Made by a program: the position numbers and the translations under genes. Below are positions 61,999 through 64,000 of a stretch of DNA of 64,000 nucleotides, one piece after another. This DNA comes from Bacteroidia bacterium (GTDB taxonomy: Bacteria; Bacteroidota; Bacteroidia; B-17B0; Aurantibacillaceae). Under the pieces are notes generated by a model that worked only from the letters and a program-made list of their open reading frames with translations, searched no databases and was not told where the DNA came from. Location of the stretch: the NCBI GenBank assembly GCA_018000995.1, contig JAGNIU010000004.1, positions 1 to 64,000 of the forward strand, read 5' to 3'. The first letter of the stretch is position 1. Every line of letters begins with the position of its first letter.

Positions 61999-62457
61999 AT
62001 GTCCCGAATTTTAGTCGTATGCCTCGGTAACATTTGTCGTTCCCCTTTAGCAGAAGGCATTTTATTACACCTCGTTAACGAAAAGAATCTAGCCCTTACA
62101 ATTGATTCAGCCGGAACATCCGATTATCATATTGGTGAAGCGCCTGATGCAAGAACAACTTCTAATGCTAAAAAACACAATATAGATTTATCACCTTTAC
62201 GAGCGCGACAATTTGTTGTGGAAGATTTTGATTTGTTTGATAAAATTTATGTGATGGATAAAAGCAATTTGCAAAATGTTTTGAAGTTGGCGCGTAATGA
62301 AGAGGATAAACAAAAAGTAGATTTATTTTTAAACATTTCGCATCCAAATGGAAATATGGAAGTACCAGATCCTTATTTTGGTGGTGAAGCCGGTTTCGAA
62401 AATGTGTTTCAAATGGTTTGGGAGGCCTCGAAAAAATTAGTGCATTCGATAAAATAA
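61999..62457 (+). CDS. Low-molecular-weight protein tyrosine phosphatase
   Basis: 152 residues. The P-loop ILVVCLGNICRSPLAEGIL contains Cys8-x5-Arg14, the nucleophile and phosphate-binding Arg. The general acid lies in EVPDPYFGGEAGFENV, matching the DPY motif. The middle (ARTTSNAKKHNIDLSPLRARQF) is typical of the family. It dephosphorylates tyrosine or arginine side chains in the cytoplasm. No tyrosine kinase gene is adjacent. The start MSRILVV is directly after an AT-rich palindrome. Confidence 0.92.
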   Translation: MSRILVVCLGNICRSPLAEGILLHLVNEKNLALTIDSAGTSDYHIGEAPDARTTSNAKKHNIDLSPLRARQFVVEDFDLFDKIYVMDKSNLQNVLKLARNEEDKQKVDLFLNISHPNGNMEVPDPYFGGEAGFENVFQMVWEASKKLVHSIK

Positions 62458-62461
62458 AATG

Positions 62462-62540
62462 GAACGCTGATGACGCAGATCTCTATGATTAGATATGATT
62501 TAATCTGCGTAAATCGTAATAATCAGCGTTATCTGCGTTC
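62462..62540. repeat. Nested inverted repeat (AACGCTGAT/ACGCAGAT family)
   Basis: GAACGCTGATGACGCAGAT (62462-62480) is answered by ATCTGCGT (62503-62510) and AATCAGCGTT-ATCTGCGTTC (62521-62540), forming two nested hairpins between convergent genes. Such AACGCTGAT...ATCAGCGTT units look like dispersed repeat sequences. Confidence 0.7.
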
Positions 62541-62547
62541 TATAATA

Positions 62548-63819
62548 TCAATAACCGTACTTCTCTTTCCAACGTTGTTTTAAAAAAGCGCGCAATTCAT
62601 TTTCGCGGGGATTGTTGTTGGGATTGTAAAATAATTTTCCGGAGAGTTGTGTTGGTAAAAATTCTAAATCAATAAAATTATTTTCGTGAGCGTGGGCGTA
62701 TTGATAATCCTTTCCGTAATCTAAATTCTTCATCAACTTAGTTGGCGCGTTTCTTAAATGTAAAGGCACAGGTAAATCTCCTGTTTGCCGAACAGCAGCA
62801 ATTGCATCATCAATCGCTAAATAAGCTGCGTTACTTTTTGCGGAACAAGCTAAATAAGTTGCGGTTTGTGATAATACAATTCTGCCTTCAGGCATTCCAA
62901 TTACATTTACCGCCTGAAAACAATTATTGGCAATCACTAATGCTGTTGGATTTGCATTTCCAATATCTTCACTCGCTAAAATCAACATTCGTCGTGCAAT
63001 AAATAAGGGATCTTCCCCACCCTCTAACATTCTTGCTAACCAATACACGGCTCCATTTGGATCGGAGCCTCGCATCGATTTTATAAATGCAGAAATAATA
63101 TCGTAATGTTGCTCTCCGTTTTTATCGTACAGCGCCAAATTATTTTGAATACATTTTAAAACGAATTCATTAGTTACAACAACATCATTAGTTGTAGTTG
63201 AATTCACAACAATTTCTAAAGCATTCAATAATTTTCTGGCATCACCACCCGAAACTCTGAACAAAGCTTCTGTTTCTTTTAAATCAATTTTCTTTTTGCT
63301 CAGAAATTCATCTTTTTCAATCGCATTTTTTACAATATCTAATAAATGCTGTTCTTCTAAATGTTTTAAAACATAAATCTGACAACGTGATAATAAAGCG
63401 GGAATAACTTCAAAACTCGGATTTTCAGTAGTTGCGCCAATCAAAGTCACAATTCCTTTTTCCACAGCTCCTAATAATGAATCCTGCTGCGATTTACTGA
63501 AGCGGTGAATCTCATCAATAAACAAAACAGGTTTATCTTGTGTAAATAAATTATTTTGTTGCGCTTTTTCAATCACTTCCCTAACATCTTTCACACCCGA
63601 ATTAATAGCGCTTAATGCATAAAATGGTCGTTTTAATGCTTGAGAAATTATTAATGCTAATGTAGTTTTACCAACACCGGGTGGTCCCCATAAAATAAGT
63701 GATGGCAACAAATTTTGAGAAATAGCATTACGCAAAGCCGTGCCTTCACCAATTATGTGCTCTTGGCCAGTATAACTGTTCAAATCTTTTGGCCTCACCC
63801 TCTCGGCTAATGGTTGCAT
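62548..63819 (-). CDS. rarA: Replication-associated recombination protein A (RarA/MgsA)
   Basis: 423 residues from the ATG at 63819 ([24 protein letters not shown]). An upstream ATG at 63870 would add 17 basic residues not seen in the family. AAA+ motifs: Walker [13 protein letters not shown] (45-52), Walker [20 protein letters not shown], sensor 1 [13 protein letters not shown], and the C-terminal tetramerisation part ([26 protein letters not shown]). It acts at stalled replication forks. Divergent from the partial gene at 63886. Confidence 0.93.
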   Translation of the reverse strand: MQPLAERVRPKDLNSYTGQEHIIGEGTALRNAISQNLLPSLILWGPPGVGKTTLALIISQALKRPFYALSAINSGVKDVREVIEKAQQNNLFTQDKPVLFIDEIHRFSKSQQDSLLGAVEKGIVTLIGATTENPSFEVIPALLSRCQIYVLKHLEEQHLLDIVKNAIEKDEFLSKKKIDLKETEALFRVSGGDARKLLNALEIVVNSTTTNDVVVTNEFVLKCIQNNLALYDKNGEQHYDIISAFIKSMRGSDPNGAVYWLARMLEGGEDPLFIARRMLILASEDIGNANPTALVIANNCFQAVNVIGMPEGRIVLSQTATYLACSAKSNAAYLAIDDAIAAVRQTGDLPVPLHLRNAPTKLMKNLDYGKDYQYAHAHENNFIDLEFLPTQLSGKLFYNPNNNPRENELRAFLKQRWKEKYGY

Positions 63820-63885
63820 GTTAGCTTTTTTAACTTTTAATTTGTAGGTAAAAGTATTACATTTACCCATATATAAATAACAATT

Positions 63886-64000
63886 ATGTCAACAAAAAAC
63901 GCACTTAAATTTTTATTTGTCACCGCTATAGTGGTATTGTTTGTTAATGCAACTTTAAAAGAAAAAGATCCATTAGGTAAGCGTGTTTATAATGTCATTC
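63886..64000 (+). CDS. Partial secreted or membrane protein (5' end only)
   Basis: 38 codons reach the window edge: MSTKNALKFLFVTAIVVLFVN ... KEKDPLGKRVYNVI. The N-terminus is a signal peptide or single membrane anchor, and the following DPLGKRVYNV stretch suggests a small cell-envelope protein. Family cannot be recognised from this fragment. It is divergent from rarA. Confidence 0.55.
   Translation, partial: MSTKNALKFLFVTAIVVLFVNATLKEKDPLGKRVYNVI

Noticed and set aside
63820-63870. Upstream ATG of rarA giving 17 extra residues
   Set aside because: The extension is basic and not seen in the family; the ATG at 63819 matches usual RarA starts.
1-64000. tRNA, rRNA or CRISPR loci
   Set aside because: No cloverleaf, ribosomal RNA core sequence or spaced repeat array could be found by eye.

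Overview
The window is a low-GC chromosomal segment from a member of the Bacteroidota, probably an environmental or uncultured lineage of class Bacteroidia. The evidence is the promoter type (TTTG, about 20 bp, TAnnTTTG), at least seven proteins with type IX secretion (T9SS) C-terminal sorting domains, a DUF4270 lipoprotein next to a GT5-type glycosyltransferase and panC, an EF-P with the Bacteroidota-style PGN loop, and many lipoproteins and beta-barrel outer-membrane proteins. No rRNA, tRNA, CRISPR array or complete insertion sequence is visible. It reads as an ordinary chromosome carrying accessory islands, not a plasmid or phage.

Layout. 1-5.8 kb: envelope polysaccharide genes (end of wecB, a GT4 glycosyltransferase, asnB) followed by DUF4270 and GT5, all on the minus strand. 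5.9-10.5 kb: panC, then an ECF sigma factor, a predicted trans-envelope anti-sigma/beta-barrel protein, a PKD lipoprotein and two predicted sigma-dependent small RNAs. 10.5-18.2 kb: glyS, an accessory stretch with repeat elements and an attC-like palindrome, an anchor-L/OmpA protein and two TPR membrane proteins. 18.3-33.3 kb: a SpoIIE phosphatase sensor and four tandem giant T9SS beta-propeller proteins of alternating architecture. 33.5-37.8 kb: a degenerate ureohydrolase, a LolA-like secreted protein, a T9SS protein and an AAA ATPase. 38-48.3 kb: housekeeping genes (rpsO-pnp, argS, hisS, lhgO, accA-efp). 48.4-64 kb: T9SS proteins, a NarL-type regulator, rnz, htpG, an M13 peptidase, a large OmpA protein, prfA, a YbjN-like protein, a low-molecular-weight phosphatase and rarA.

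The most interesting system is at 6.76-10.52 kb. The sequence ACCCAACCTTT-N13-CGTA occurs three times with identical spacing: before the ECF sigma gene and before each of two short regions that end in strong terminators. A fourth copy, AACCTTT-N13-CGTC, lies 56 bp before an unrelated lipoprotein gene at 40.7 kb. This looks like an autoregulated ECF sigma factor that drives twin small RNAs and a distant lipoprotein. Its predicted anti-sigma partner has a short cytosolic N-terminus, one membrane helix, a long disordered Asn/Ser/Thr linker and an outer-membrane barrel in a single chain.

Other points: REP-like palindromes (CTTCGACAAGCTCAG family) are scattered through intergenic DNA, a related 9-bp palindrome sits in frame inside argS, and a REP copy lies between two synonymously diverged copies of the last 11 codons and stop of the ureohydrolase gene. 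A 49-aa gene with a perfect AGGAGG lies at 46.4 kb.
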